Counted from the stretch's first letter, positions 50,841 through 62,377 are shown. The stretch is 64,000 nucleotides of DNA from Myxococcus fulvus (GCF_900111765.1 NZ_FOIB01000004.1:1-64000); one strand, 5' to 3'. Program-made: numbers and translations. The notes: a model not told the origin generated them from the letters alone.

Positions 50841-51316
50841 GCTGGCGCGCGTGGGGGACCAGGCCCCTGCCGTCGATGTCGGAGTTCCTCGCGCCCGTGC
50901 CGCTGGCCGCCGTGGTGCTGATGGCGGTGAACGACCGCGTCCTCAAGCCGACCTTCCACAACACGCTCACAGGGAAGTTGTCGGACGTGGCCATCTGCTT
51001 CTTCCTGCCGCTCTATGTGTCCGCGCTGCTGGCGCTCGTCACGCGATGGAGTCTCCGCGTGAGGCTGGGCGTGGGCGCCCTGGTGACGACGGGGTTGTTC
51101 ACCGCGCTCAAGGTGTCCCAGCCGTTCGCGGACTTGTTCTGTGAGTGGCTGCGTCCCATCGGCGCGCCGTTGGGGCTCAGTGGCTTCCGCGCGGTGGCGG
51201 ATGTCTCGGACCTGCTCACCCTGCCCTTCGTCGTCCTCGCCGTGCTGTACGGCCGCGCCACGGTGCTCTCCCGAGCGCCGGCCGTGGCCCTCACACCCCC
51301 AGGAGTTCCGTCATGA
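50837..51316 (+). CDS. small polytopic membrane protein, coupled
   Basis: A 159-residue protein with about four membrane spans (near 20-32, 53-68, 75-92 and 125-142). A conserved-looking NDRVLKPTFHNTLTGKLSD segment lies between spans 1 and 2. No family was recognised. The GTG start overlaps the previous stop (GTGA) and its own stop overlaps the next start (ATGA), so all three genes of this unit are translationally coupled. Confidence 0.75.
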   Translation: MSWRAWGTRPLPSMSEFLAPVPLAAVVLMAVNDRVLKPTFHNTLTGKLSDVAICFFLPLYVSALLALVTRWSLRVRLGVGALVTTGLFTALKVSQPFADLFCEWLRPIGAPLGLSGFRAVADVSDLLTLPFVVLAVLYGRATVLSRAPAVALTPPGVPS

Positions 51317-51772
51317 TGCCGTTGCTGAGGAACCTCGCCTCCGTCGCCGTGCTCGCCGTTACGGGTGTGCTGCTCATCGCGGACTCCGCGCCCGACTGCG
51401 AGAAGGACGCGCAGGAGGTGACGTTCGACGTCACTGAGAACACCTGCGGCGGCAATGGCTCCTTCCAATTGAGGGTCCCCGAGGATTCGTGCGACCTGAC
51501 CGCCGTGGGGAACGCGCCCCTGGGCTTCCCCGAGTACGGGGGTGCCAGCGCCAAGGTGGACCTGAAGCGGGGTGACTGGTCGTTGCATGACCGTGCTCAC
51601 ACCATCCACGTGGACTCAGATGGCGGCGTGGTGCGGCCCGACGCGGGTGGGACGGCGGTGGATGGCAACCGCCACTGCGAGGCGACGCGCGAGGCAGAGC
51701 ACCTGCGGCTGACGTGCATCGACCGGCGCTCGGACCTGTCCGGTGTCGAGGTCTTCCGCTGCGAGGCGAAGC

Positions 51773-51786
<14 letters not shown>
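51313..51786 (+). CDS. secreted cysteine-containing protein, coupled
   Basis: A 157-residue precursor. Residues 1-24 form a signal sequence (LLRNLASVAVLAVTGVLLIA). The mature protein contains six Cys (DCEKD, ENTCGG, DSCDL, RHCEA, LTCID, FRCEAK), suggesting three disulfides and an extracytoplasmic beta-rich fold. No family was recognised. The ATG has AGGAG 7 bases upstream and overlaps the membrane protein stop. It overlaps the convergent chrA gene by 14 bases. Confidence 0.78.
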
Positions 51787-52963
<1,177 letters not shown>

Positions 52964-53092
52964 CTGCCAGGAAAGCTACCCTCGGAAGAGGGAGGGTGGC
53001 TCGAAACATCCGTGTGGCTCGATGCCTGCTGGACACGGTGCGACGGGTGGACGCTTGTCACCGGGCGCGGGCCCTGGATTCATGCCCCCCCC

Positions 53093-53509
53093 ATGACCAC
53101 CCATGACTCCAAGCTGCTCGCGGCGGCCGTCGTCGAGAGCCAGACCGGCTACACGCAGTCGATTCGCACCGGCAAACATCACTTCCAGGCGGACGAGCCC
53201 GCGGCGCTGGGCGGCGCGGACCAGGGCCCCGCGCCCTACCAGTTGCTGGTGGGCTCACTGGGCGCGTGCACCGCCATCACGTTGAAGATGTACGCGGCGC
53301 GCAAGGGCTGGGAGCTGAACCCCTTCACCGTGAAGCTCAAGCTGCTGCGTGAGGACGATGTGGAGCGCGTGGAGCGTGTGCTCTCGGTCGGCCCCGCCGT
53401 CACCGAGGAGCAGAAGGCGCGCCTGCTCGAAATCGCCGCGAAGACGCCCGTGACGCTCACCCTGTCTCGCGCGCTGCGCATCGACACGAGCTTCGCGCCG
53501 ACGCCCTGA
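53093..53509 (+). CDS. OsmC-family protein lacking the second active-site cysteine
   Basis: A 138-residue OsmC/Ohr fold protein of the YhfA-like subgroup. The first peroxidatic Cys is C59 in GSLGACTAITLKMYA. The usual second Cys, in a C-P-V motif near the C-terminus, is replaced: the segment reads TPVTLTL (T118). It therefore cannot run the standard two-Cys peroxide cycle and may be a binding or altered redox protein. The ATG at 53093 gives the family N-terminus. It is divergent from chrA and convergent with maiA. Confidence 0.9.
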   Translation: MTTHDSKLLAAAVVESQTGYTQSIRTGKHHFQADEPAALGGADQGPAPYQLLVGSLGACTAITLKMYAARKGWELNPFTVKLKLLREDDVERVERVLSVGPAVTEEQKARLLEIAAKTPVTLTLSRALRIDTSFAPTP

Positions 53510-53610
53510 ATCACGAGTTCCGCAGGCGAGAATAAACGCGGCGAACACACGCACGCTCCACCAGTGGCGGGCGAAGCATGCCTGCCGACGCGCCTCGCCC
53601 GTGGAAGACC

Positions 53611-53639
53611 GGAGCGCCCCATCCGCGACGGGGCGCTCC
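53611..53639 (-). terminator. 10-bp hairpin downstream of maiA
   Basis: GGAGCGCCCC (53611-53620) and GGGGCGCTCC (53630-53639) pair perfectly around a 9-base loop. It starts 14 bases beyond the maiA stop on the minus strand. There is no T-run, so it is probably a weak or Rho-assisted terminator. Confidence 0.6.
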
Positions 53640-53653
53640 ACATCCACCACCAC

Positions 53654-54309
53654 TCAGGCCGGCGCCGCGTCCGGCTGACGGTCCGGGTGCGCCGCCTGGA
53701 AGGCGGGATGCTCCGCGCACGCGGCCTCGATGCGCAGCAGCGTCGGGTACGGCGACAAGTCCAGCGCGAACCGGCGCGCGCCATACAGCTGCGGCACCAG
53801 GCACACGTCCGCCAGCGACACGGTATCCCCCACGCAGAAGCGTCCCGCGGTGGGCTGCACCATCGTCTCCAGCGCCTCCAGGCCCCGGGCGTTCCAGTAC
53901 GCGCCCCACGCCTTGTCGTCGCCCTTCAGCTCGCTCTTGATTCGCTGCAACACCGACAGGTTCTGCAGCGGCTGCATGCCGGAGTTCACGTACTCCGCCA
54001 TCATCCTCGCCCGCGCCCGCAGATAGCTGTCCTCCGGGAACACCGACGGCGTGGGGAAGCGCTCCTGCAACAACTCCACGATGGCGAGCGACTGGGACAA
54101 CCGCCGCTCCGTCCCGTCCGCCTCCATCCACTCCAGCGTGGGCACCGTGCGCATCGGATTGACGCTCCGATACGCGTCCGAGTTCTGCTGCCCGCCATCC
54201 TTCAGCAGGTGCACCGCCACGTACTCGAAGGGCACTCCCTTGAGGTGCAACGTCAGGCGCACCCGCCACGACGCGGAGCTGCGCCAGTAGTTGTGCAGCC
54301 GAAGGCCCT

Positions 54310-54313
<4 letters not shown>
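53654..54313 (-). CDS. maiA: maleylacetoacetate isomerase (zeta-class glutathione transferase)
   Basis: Isomerises maleylacetoacetate to fumarylacetoacetate in tyrosine/homogentisate breakdown. The 219 residues match the zeta-class GST length. The N-terminal thioredoxin-like domain has LHNYWRSSASWRVRLTL; the family SSCS motif has Ala in place of Cys. The SNPxxxVP turn is VNPMRTVPTLE. The C-terminal helical domain includes FCVGDTVSLADVCLVPQLY. The ATG at 54313 overlaps the stop of the upstream FAH gene by 4 bases, so the two consecutive pathway enzymes are translated together. Confidence 0.94.
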
Positions 54314-55290
<977 letters not shown>

Positions 55291-55410
55291 TCCCGGGCTC
55301 CCCGCGGCCCGGTGGAAACAGCGGGGGCCGCCTCATGAGCCCGGCTTTTCCGCCGGGGCTCTCGGGGAGTCAAGCTTCGGGTTCACACCACGAACGCTCT
55401 CGGCGGAAAA

Positions 55411-55998
55411 CTACCAGCAGCTCGACCGTGCCGGCAGTCGCGCGAAGTAGTTGTTGCCCAGATTGCTGTCCCACTGGCCGCCGGCCGTCGCGGCCACGTG
55501 GATGTCCCACGCGTTCTGGTAGCCGTTCCAGTCGAAGGCATAGAAGAACAAGTCGTTCTCCACCGCCGAGGGCTGCTCGCACACCCAGACGCCCTCCTGG
55601 CCTCCCGCCGCGAAGTGCGCGTTGCACAGCGGCGTGTTGATGTACCGCAGGCACTTGGTGCACCCACGCGGCCCGGCGTTCAGGAAGACATAGGCGTCGT
55701 TGTTCGTGCCCGAGCTCGCGGCCAGCGTCTGCTGCCGACCGTTGAGGCTGACGTAGATGGAGATCTGATTGTCCGGATACAGGCCCCGCAGGAAGCCCCG
55801 GTAGCTGACGGTGAGCGAGGCCAGCCGGCCAGGGAGCCGGCGCGTGTGGCGGATGACCTCGAAGGGCCCCGTCGTCACGGAGTCGTAGACGCTGCAGATG
55901 GGGTAGTCGGGCGGATAGTCGGAAGCGCGCGCGGAGGCGACGGGGAGCAGCAGGGACAGCGCGAGCGCGGCCAGCAACGTCTGCGAGAACTTCGTCAT
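55411..55998 (-). CDS. secreted protein with possible carbohydrate-binding (CBM21-like) fold
   Basis: A 195-residue precursor. A signal peptide covers about 1-25 (LLAALALSLLLPVASARA). The mature protein is beta-rich with several Cys (ICSVYD, GCTKCL, LCNAHF, VCEQ, SSCW). The C-terminal half reads FFYAFDWNGYQNAWD and then WDSNLGNNYFA. The WD-N-GxNY pattern recalls starch-binding CBM21 or glycogen-targeting modules. That likeness is by eye and weak; the protein could be unrelated. The ATG at 55998 gives the signal peptide. Confidence 0.65.
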   Translation of the reverse strand: MTKFSQTLLAALALSLLLPVASARASDYPPDYPICSVYDSVTTGPFEVIRHTRRLPGRLASLTVSYRGFLRGLYPDNQISIYVSLNGRQQTLAASSGTNNDAYVFLNAGPRGCTKCLRYINTPLCNAHFAAGGQEGVWVCEQPSAVENDLFFYAFDWNGYQNAWDIHVAATAGGQWDSNLGNNYFARLPARSSCW

Positions 55999-56351
55999 GG
56001 AGCAGGTCCTCAGGGGGAGGGAAGGAACGGCGACTTCACGCACCGGCGTAGCATGTGCCACCCACCTGCCGGAAGGTCGGCCCCCTGCCCCGCCGCCCGC
56101 CGGACGACGTGCGGGCACACCCGAGTCATCCGTGCCCGCCCCCTTGGTGTCCGAGCAGTCTGCCCGCATGGCCGAGAAGCAGGAGGGAAGCGGAGCGCGT
56201 GCGGCTGTTGAAGGCTGAGTCGGCGCACGGGAAGCGTGCTCCGGCCACTCCCTTGGCGGCGCCCGTCCGACACCCAACGTTGCCGGGAAGGACGGGACGC
56301 GCGGCCAACCACGGCGCCTTTGCGTCGCGGGGTGGAGCGCGAGGGCACTGA
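55999..56351. other. 353-bp divergent intergenic region
   Basis: Separates the secreted protein gene (minus) from the giant kinase gene (plus). Frames extend into it on both strands but encode Pro/Arg/Ala-rich residues without ribosome sites. No promoter pair, repeat or RNA was recognised. Confidence 0.45.
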
Positions 56352-59300
56352 ATGGCTGAAGGCATCCAATCCGCCAGCGCCGTTCCAGGAGAGCCGCGGC
56401 CGGGCCGCCGACTGGGCCACCGGTTCGAGCTCGTCCAGCGTCTGAAGGTCGGCAGGGGAATCTCCACGTGGGCCGGTGTGGACCTGCGCACCGGGGAGCG
56501 CGTGGCCATCAAGGTGACCTCCACCACGGCGCTCGTCCCCGCCGCGCGTCACCGCATGGAGCACGAGGCCGCCACGCTCGCGCGGCTCGACAGCCCCTTC
56601 ATCGTCTCCGTGCGCCACATCGGCACCTCGGAGGACTGGCTGTACCTGGTCACCCCCTGGCTGACGGGAGAGTCCCTGGAGGCGCGCCTGGAGCGCGGCG
56701 TGCTGAGCGTCCCCGAGGCGCTCGCGCTGGGCCGGGGCCTGTTGTCCGCGCTGACCGAGGCCCACCACCACGGCGTGCTGCACCGCGACGTGAAGCCCGC
56801 CAACCTCATCGTCTCCGGCGAGCCACTGTCGCGCGCCACGCTGATTGATTTCGGGCTCGCCCGCAGCGAGCGCCTGGACGCGTCCCTGCGGGACTTGCCG
56901 GTGGGCACCGCGCGCTACCTCTCCCCGGAGCAGGCGGGCCTCCTGCACCGCCCCGTGGAGGCCACCTCGGACCTGTACTCCACGGGCGTCGTCCTCTTCG
57001 AGTCGCTGGCCGGGGTCCCCGTCTTCACGGGCGACTCCGTGGGCGAGGTCCTCCGCCAGCACCTGTCCGCGCGGCCCCGGCTGCGCGCGGTGGGCGTGGA
57101 CGCGCCGCGCGCATTGGAGGAGCTCGTCTCACGCCTGTTGCAGACGGACCCCTCGGACCGCTACCAGTCGGCGGCCTCCGCGCTGGCGGACCTGCTGGAG
57201 CTGGAGGACGCGCTGGCCCAGGGCCACGCGGAGCCGGAGCTCATCACCGGCGCGAGGGACGCCCGACGCAGCCTCACCGAGCCATCCTTCGTCGGCCGCC
57301 ACGAGGAGGTCGCCACGCTGGAGCGCGAACTCGAGCGCACGCTGACGGACCCGGGGCGATTGGTGGTGGTGGAGGCCGAGTCCGGCGGCGGCAAGAGCCG
57401 GTTGCTCGAGGAGCTCTCCGCCCGCGCTCCGAGACACCACGCGTGGGTGTTGCAGGGACAGGCGCAGGACCAGGCGGCGCGGCGGCCCTTCCAGCTCTTC
57501 ACCGGCGTGGCCTCGGCCATCACCCTGGCGCTCGCGTCACGGCCCGCGCTGGCCGAGGCGCTGCGTGGGCGGCTCGCCGGACAGGAGGCGGGGCTGTGCA
57601 TGGTGCTGCCGCAGCTGGAGCCGCTCCTGTCTCCCGCGCCGCACGCCTCCGCGCGGACGCTGGCGCCCGAGTCCCTCGGTGAGAGCCGCGGCATCTGGGC
57701 ACTCACCGCGCTGCTCGGCGCGTTGGGCACGCGGGACGAGCCCGCCGTCGTGGTGCTCGACGACTGCCAGTGGGCGGACGAGCTGACCCTGCGGGCCCTG
57801 GAGGGCTGGTCGCAGGCAAGGCGCCAGGGCCAGGGACGGGTGCTCGTCATCGTCGCCTTCCGAGGCGAGGACATCGGCCCCACGCACGTGCTGCGCAAGC
57901 TGGCGCCCACCGCGCACTTGCGGCTGTCCGCGCTGGGCGCGGCGGAGGTGGCGCGCCTGACGGAGTCCATGGCGGGCACGCTGCCCCGCGAGGCCACGGA
58001 GCTGGTGACGCGGCTGTCGGAGGGCAACCCCTTCATGGCGAGCGCGGTGCTGCATGGACTCGTTGAAGACGGTGTGCTGGTGCCGGGGCCCTCCGGCTGG
58101 AGCGTGGAGCCGGCGGCGATGGCGCACGCGCGCTCGTCCCGGCAGGCCGCGGGGTTCCTCGTGCGCAGACTGCGCCTGTTGCCCCTGGCCTCGCGGCGCC
58201 TCTTGTCGGTGGGCGCGGTGCTGGGCAAGTCCTTCGAGCTGTCGCGCCTGGAGGCGCTGTCGGGCGTGTCCCGCGAGGACCTGAGCGCCGCGCTGGAGGA
58301 GCCGCGTCGCCGGCACATGCTGTGGGAGGAGGGCACGCGCTACACCTTCGTGCACGACAAGCTGCGCGAGGTGCTGCTGGACATGCTGACGCCGCAGCGA
58401 CGGCGGGAGCTGCACCGACAGGCGGCGCGCTCGGCGGCGGCCCAGCCGACGAAGGACTCGTTCGAGCTGGCCTATCACTTCGACGCCGCGGGTGAGTACA
58501 CGCAGGCGCTGCCCCACGCGCTCGTCGCGGCGGAGCTGGCGCGCGGGCGGTTCGCGCTGGAGTCCGCGGAGCTCAACTACCGCATCGCCGAGCGCGGCGC
58601 GGCGGGCGCGGACGCGGGCACCCGCTTCCGCGTGGCGGCGGGCCTGGGCAACGTCCTCATGCTGCGCGGCCGCTACGAGGAGGCCCGTCAGCAGCTCGAG
58701 CGCGCGCAGTCACTGGCGCGGGAGAAGCAGGAGCAGGCGCGCATCCTCGGCCAGCTGGGCGAGCTCGCCTTCAAGCGCGGCGACTTCGGCGAGGCCACGC
58801 TCGCGCTGGAGCAGGGCCTGAAGCTGATGGGACGCTGGGTGCCGCCCCGGGGCGTGCTCACCGGCGCGAGCGCGGCGTGGGAGATTCTCGCGCAGGCCGC
58901 GCACACGGTGGCGCCGCGCTGGTTTCTCGCGCGCCGTCCCATCGAGGGCGGCACCGAGGACCTCCAGGCCGTGCGGCTCTACAGCCGGCTCGCATATGGC
59001 TACTGGTACCGGCGTGGCCGCGCGGCGGTGCTGTGGGCGCACCTGAGGGACTTGAACCTCGCGGAGCGCTATCCGCCCACGCCCGAGCTGGCGCAGGCGT
59101 ACTCGGAGCACTCGCCCGCGCTGACCACCCTGCCCTGGTTCGAGCGGGCCTACGCGTACGCGGAGAAGTCGCTGTCCCTGCGCCAGGAGCAGAACGACGT
59201 GTGGGGCCAGGGCCAGACGCTGCACTTCTACGGGCTCGCCTGCTACGCGTCCTCGCGCTTCGAGGACTGCATCGAGAAGTGCACCCAGGCCATCCGCCTG

Positions 59301-61343
59301 CTCGAGCGCACCGGAGACCCGTGGGAGGTGAACAACGCCACGTTCCAGGTGGCCATGGCCCTCTACCGCCTGGGCCGGCTGCGCGAGTCACTGGAGACGA
59401 GCCAGCGGCTGCATGCGGCCGCGCTCGCGCTGGGGGACCGCTACTCGGTGCGGCTGGGCCTGGAGGCCTGGGCCAAGGCGTCCGACGGGAGGCTGCCGGG
59501 CACGCTGCTGGACGGTGAGCTGACCAACCCGGACCAGCCGGACCCGCAGAGCTTCGCGGGCGTGCTCCAGGCGGACGCCCTCCACCGCATGCGCCAGGGT
59601 GACGCGGAGGGCGCGGTGAAGGTGCTGGAGCGCGCCGCGCGGCTCGTCGACGAGGCCCACCTGCGTCAGGAGTACGTGGCCCCCATCACCCCGCTGCTCG
59701 CCACCGCGCTGCGCCAGCTCGCGGAGGCCACCTCGCCCCTGGCCGCCGGAAGGCGCCGCGCCCTGCTGGAGCGCGCCGAGAAGACGGCGAAGGACGCGCA
59801 CACCCTCGCGCGCACCTACCGCAACAACCTGCCCCATGCCCTGCGCGAGCGGGCCCTCGTCGCCGCGCTGCGAGGCCAGGCGCGCCGGGCCCGGAGCTGG
59901 CTGGAGCAGTCCCTCCAGGCGGCGCGCGACTTGAAGATGCGCCACGAGCACGCCCGGAGCCTGAAGGCGCGAGGAGAGCTGGGCCGCGCGCTCGGCTGGC
60001 CCGACGCGGAGGCGGACCTGTCCGTGGCCACGCGCGAACTGGCGGAGATGGAGGAGGGCCTCTCGCCCGAGGTCGTGGAGCAGGATGGCACCCGCGCGCT
60101 CTCGCTGGTGGACCGCTTCCCGCGCGTGCTGGAGGCGGGGAGGCGGCTCGCGTCGGCGCTTTCTCGCGAGGCGGTGTTCGAGGCCGTGCGCCAGTCCATG
60201 CTGGAGCTGTTGCGCGCCGAGCACTGCGCCATCGTGGACCCGCGCGAGCTCACCGAGGACGAGGACACCGAGGGCCCCAGCCGCACCGCCATCGCCCGCG
60301 CGATGGAGACGGGCCGCATCACCGTGATGGGCCAGGGCCTTCCGGGCGGGGCGAGCGAGAGCATGGAGCTCGCCGGGGTGCGCTCGCTCCTGTGTGCGCC
60401 GCTCCAGGTCCGGGGCAAGACGGTGGCGTGCGTCCTGGCCACGCACCGCCAGGTGGGCGCGCTGTTCGGCGAGGTGGAGGAGCGCCTGACGGAGTTCGTC
60501 ACCGTGCTCGCGGGCACCGCCCTGGAGAACGCGGAGAACTTCGAGCGCATCGCCGCCCTCTCCGAGGAGCAGGGCCGCCTGTACCGCGCCGAGCAGGAGG
60601 CGGTGCGCCGCCGCGACGACTTCCTCTCCATCGCCGCCCACGAGCTGAAGACACCGCTCACCTCGCTGCAGCTCCACATCCAGGGCCTCCAGGCCCAGGT
60701 CCGCGCCAGCGGAGACGCGGGCCTGTCTCCCCACAAGCTCTCCACCAAGCTGGAGTCCGCCTCCGCGCAGACGCAGCGGTTGGGGCGGCTGGTGAGTGAC
60801 TTGCTGGACATCTCCCGGCTCGCCCAGGGGCAGCTGCACATCAAGCTCTCGGAGGTGGACCTGGTGGCGCTCGTCCAGGGCCAGCTGGAGCGCAGCCGCG
60901 AGGCGCTCGTCCGCGCGGAGTGCCCGGTGCGGCTCGACGCGCGCGTCCCCCGGCTCACCGGCTACTGGGACGCGATGCGACTGGAGCAGGTGGTGGGCAA
61001 CCTCCTCTCCAACGCGATGAAGTACGGCGCGGGCAAGCCGATTGAAATCACCCTGCGCGAGGAGAAGGACGGACAGGCGCTGCTGCGGGTGCGCGACTTC
61101 GGCATCGGCATCGCCGACGAGGACCGCGCGCGCATCTTCGGCCGCTTCGAGCGCGCGGTGTCCGTGCGCCACTACGGCGGCTTCGGGCTGGGCCTCTGGA
61201 TTGTCCGCGAAATCGTCCAGGCGCTGGGCGGCGCCATCGACGTGGAGAGCACGCCGGGCGAGGGCTCCACCTTCACCGTCACCCTGCCCTGCGCCGGGCC
61301 CTCCTCCTCGCAGCAGGAGTCCCCGGGGCCTCCGGTGCACTGA
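56352..61343 (+). CDS. Ser/Thr kinase - AAA ATPase - TPR - GAF - histidine kinase multidomain protein
   Basis: A 1663-residue signalling giant. The order is: Ser/Thr kinase (25-290; K near 57 in VAIKV, HRDVKPANL at 144, DFGLAR); AAA/NTPase (FVGRHEEV near 318; Walker A with K348; Walker B VVVLDDCQWADE near 470); helical TPR-like repeats (about 690-1260); GAF (about 1280-1405); HisKA with H1430 (SIAAHELKTPL); and HATPase with NLLSNAMKYG, DFGIGI and GFGLGLWIV. All catalytic residues look intact. No membrane span is obvious. The ATG at 56352 fits the domain start. Similar multi-kinases are known in myxobacteria and cyanobacteria; their signals are mostly unknown. It converges on the methyltransferase gene. 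Confidence 0.93.
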   Translation: MAEGIQSASAVPGEPRPGRRLGHRFELVQRLKVGRGISTWAGVDLRTGERVAIKVTSTTALVPAARHRMEHEAATLARLDSPFIVSVRHIGTSEDWLYLVTPWLTGESLEARLERGVLSVPEALALGRGLLSALTEAHHHGVLHRDVKPANLIVSGEPLSRATLIDFGLARSERLDASLRDLPVGTARYLSPEQAGLLHRPVEATSDLYSTGVVLFESLAGVPVFTGDSVGEVLRQHLSARPRLRAVGVDAPRALEELVSRLLQTDPSDRYQSAASALADLLELEDALAQGHAEPELITGARDARRSLTEPSFVGRHEEVATLERELERTLTDPGRLVVVEAESGGGKSRLLEELSARAPRHHAWVLQGQAQDQAARRPFQLFTGVASAITLALASRPALAEALRGRLAGQEAGLCMVLPQLEPLLSPAPHASARTLAPESLGESRGIWALTALLGALGTRDEPAVVVLDDCQWADELTLRALEGWSQARRQGQGRVLVIVAFRGEDIGPTHVLRKLAPTAHLRLSALGAAEVARLTESMAGTLPREATELVTRLSEGNPFMASAVLHGLVEDGVLVPGPSGWSVEPAAMAHARSSRQAAGFLVRRLRLLPLASRRLLSVGAVLGKSFELSRLEALSGVSREDLSAALEEPRRRHMLWEEGTRYTFVHDKLREVLLDMLTPQRRRELHRQAARSAAAQPTKDSFELAYHFDAAGEYTQALPHALVAAELARGRFALESAELNYRIAERGAAGADAGTRFRVAAGLGNVLMLRGRYEEARQQLERAQSLAREKQEQARILGQLGELAFKRGDFGEATLALEQGLKLMGRWVPPRGVLTGASAAWEILAQAAHTVAPRWFLARRPIEGGTEDLQAVRLYSRLAYGYWYRRGRAAVLWAHLRDLNLAERYPPTPELAQAYSEHSPALTTLPWFERAYAYAEKSLSLRQEQNDVWGQGQTLHFYGLACYASSRFEDCIEKCTQAIRLLERTGDPWEVNNATFQVAMALYRLGRLRESLETSQRLHAAALALGDRYSVRLGLEAWAKASDGRLPGTLLDGELTNPDQPDPQSFAGVLQADALHRMRQGDAEGAVKVLERAARLVDEAHLRQEYVAPITPLLATALRQLAEATSPLAAGRRRALLERAEKTAKDAHTLARTYRNNLPHALRERALVAALRGQARRARSWLEQSLQAARDLKMRHEHARSLKARGELGRALGWPDAEADLSVATRELAEMEEGLSPEVVEQDGTRALSLVDRFPRVLEAGRRLASALSREAVFEAVRQSMLELLRAEHCAIVDPRELTEDEDTEGPSRTAIARAMETGRITVMGQGLPGGASESMELAGVRSLLCAPLQVRGKTVACVLATHRQVGALFGEVEERLTEFVTVLAGTALENAENFERIAALSEEQGRLYRAEQEAVRRRDDFLSIAAHELKTPLTSLQLHIQGLQAQVRASGDAGLSPHKLSTKLESASAQTQRLGRLVSDLLDISRLAQGQLHIKLSEVDLVALVQGQLERSREALVRAECPVRLDARVPRLTGYWDAMRLEQVVGNLLSNAMKYGAGKPIEITLREEKDGQALLRVRDFGIGIADEDRARIFGRFERAVSVRHYGGFGLGLWIVREIVQALGGAIDVESTPGEGSTFTVTLPCAGPSSSQQESPGPPVH

Positions 61344-61348
61344 GCTCG

Positions 61349-62377
61349 TCAGCGGCGCACGAGCTCCAGGTAGATGACGTTGTCCTGGCCGTCCCGGAAC
61401 AGCCGCACGGAGTCGAGCCGCTCCAACGGCACCTCGCCCAGGAAGCCGCGCAGCTCATCCTCCTCGCGGTACAGGAGCCACCAGTCCATGAAGGCCTCCA
61501 TGTAGCCGGTCTCCGGCGGGAAGCGCGCGAAGTTGGCCACCAACAGCCGCCCCTGTGCGCGCAGCATGTTGAAGAGCAGCCCCGTCAGCCGCGTGGCGAC
61601 GGAGTCGGACAGGTAGTCGTACAGGCCCGCGGAGTAGATGAAGTCCAGGTCCGCGAAGGACTCCTTGCCCGCGAGCAGCGCGCGCACCGAGCCGCAGTGC
61701 GGCTTCACCACGTCGAGCGGCTGGTGGTGGGAGATCTCCGCCAGGCTCAGCGCATCCTGGTCGAACGCGATGAGCTCCCGCACGCGCCGCTCCCGCACCG
61801 CCGCCGAGGCCTCCGCCTCGCGCAGGTGGCCACACGCCACGGAGAGGATGCGCGCGTCTCCCGGCACCCGCTCGGCCGTGGCGTCGAGCTCGCGCGCGAG
61901 GAGGTCCCGCCGCTCGCGCACGCTCACCGCGCTGGGCTGCTGGTGCATGTACCGATAGATTTCCCGGCCCGCGTGGAGCTCGTCCGCGGCGTGGTCCAGG
62001 TAGAGGTAGTCGATGAGCGCCGCGTCGCCCGCGTACCCCCGGGGCCGCTCGAAGGCGCGTCGGGTGAAGGGGCACTGGTGCAGGAACGAGCGCAGCGGGT
62101 GCTTGCGCGCGGTGTCCTGGCAGAAGACCTTCCAGTCCTCCGGGCTCCAGCGCCGGCGCAGCGTGAGCAGCCCCAGGTGCAGCGAGTGCATGTCCTGGTG
62201 CAGCACGTCATCGTCGGCCTCCAGCATCCGCGCGTGGATGCCGTCGAGCCACACTCGCGCCTCCGCGAGAGCTTCCTCGGCTGGACGCTCCGGGACGGGC
62301 AGGACGAGTTGGTTGCGCTCGCGGTGACAGACAGGCTCGAGCGCGCGTTGGACCAGGTTCCTCTGGGGGTCTTGCAT
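61349..62377 (-). CDS. class I SAM methyltransferase, PhcB-like (3-hydroxypalmitate methyl ester synthesis family)
   Basis: A 342-residue protein. The N-terminal domain carries the RAFERPRGYAGDAALIDYLY signature (about 107-126). It is typical of proteins annotated as 3-hydroxypalmitic acid methyl ester (extracellular factor) biosynthesis enzymes such as Ralstonia PhcB. A Rossmann methyltransferase follows: motif I ILSVACGHLREAEA (near 175), ELIAFDQD and IYSAGLYDYL. It may methylate a fatty acid to give a diffusible signal; this is inference from the family. The ATG at 62377 is used; the frame runs further upstream without support. It is convergent with the giant kinase gene (5-base gap). Confidence 0.78.
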   Translation of the reverse strand: MQDPQRNLVQRALEPVCHRERNQLVLPVPERPAEEALAEARVWLDGIHARMLEADDDVLHQDMHSLHLGLLTLRRRWSPEDWKVFCQDTARKHPLRSFLHQCPFTRRAFERPRGYAGDAALIDYLYLDHAADELHAGREIYRYMHQQPSAVSVRERRDLLARELDATAERVPGDARILSVACGHLREAEASAAVRERRVRELIAFDQDALSLAEISHHQPLDVVKPHCGSVRALLAGKESFADLDFIYSAGLYDYLSDSVATRLTGLLFNMLRAQGRLLVANFARFPPETGYMEAFMDWWLLYREEDELRGFLGEVPLERLDSVRLFRDGQDNVIYLELVRR

